Source: Bacteroidales bacterium (GTDB lineage: Bacteria; Bacteroidota; Bacteroidia; Bacteroidales; UBA10428). From it: a stretch of 14,253 nt of DNA. Positions 14,252-14,253 of this stretch are shown here, one piece after another (the first letter of the stretch is position 1; each line of letters opens with the position of its first letter). A model generated the notes under the pieces. The model was not told where the DNA came from. It made no database searches and was given only the letters and a program-made list of their open reading frames with translations. The stretch covers positions 1 to 14,253 of the forward strand of contig JAFGOZ010000353.1 in assembly GCA_016926235.1 (NCBI GenBank), written 5' to 3'. The translations under genes and the position numbers were made by a program.

Positions 14252-14253
14252 AG

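Overview
The window looks like chromosomal DNA from an AT-rich member of the Bacteroidota, probably a marine or anaerobic Bacteroidales/Marinilabiliales-like or Cytophaga-like organism. The evidence is two secreted proteins ending in type IX secretion (T9SS) sorting domains with the YPNP motif, lipoprotein signals typical of the phylum, little Shine-Dalgarno sequence before the genes, and TAnnTTTG-type -7 promoter boxes. No phage, plasmid, transposase, CRISPR, rRNA or tRNA gene is visible.

Layout. Positions 161-1006 (minus) hold an exported protein of unknown function with a Cys/Asp/Asn-rich N-terminus and a beta-strand-rich C-terminus. It diverges from a lipoprotein MsrB-MsrA methionine sulfoxide reductase (1126-2106, plus). 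Three minus-strand genes form a dispersed pectin-degradation group: a PL9 pectate lyase with T9SS tail (2114-3628), an SGNH/GDSL esterase with T9SS tail (5885-7138) and a lipoprotein CE8-type pectin methylesterase (7311-8861). The arginyl-tRNA synthetase gene argS (4051-5844, plus) splits the group. The 3629-4050 gap before argS is largely a degenerate 21-nt tandem repeat array that reads as 7-residue peptide repeats on the minus strand. Upstream of the CE8 gene, on the same strand, is an SLC12-like cation-chloride cotransporter (8950-11178).

From 11383 to 14159 (plus) a tight three-gene cluster encodes a YitT-family membrane protein, an exported protein of eight ankyrin repeats followed by a probable outer-membrane beta-barrel, and a small lipoprotein with an acidic tether. 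The spacers are 12 and 11 bp, so they are probably co-transcribed.

How the genes fit together. The secreted lyase, SGNH esterase and lipid-anchored methylesterase could remove acetyl and methyl esters from pectin and cleave the galacturonan backbone. No SusC/SusD pair or sensor-regulator is in view, so this is not a canonical polysaccharide utilisation locus. The ankyrin-barrel and lipoprotein pair is the least explained part of the coding content.

The least expected non-coding features are an exact 21-bp inverted repeat near the two window ends (65-85 and 14178-14198), a 52-nt imperfect palindrome next to the right copy (14200-14251), and the 21-nt array before argS.
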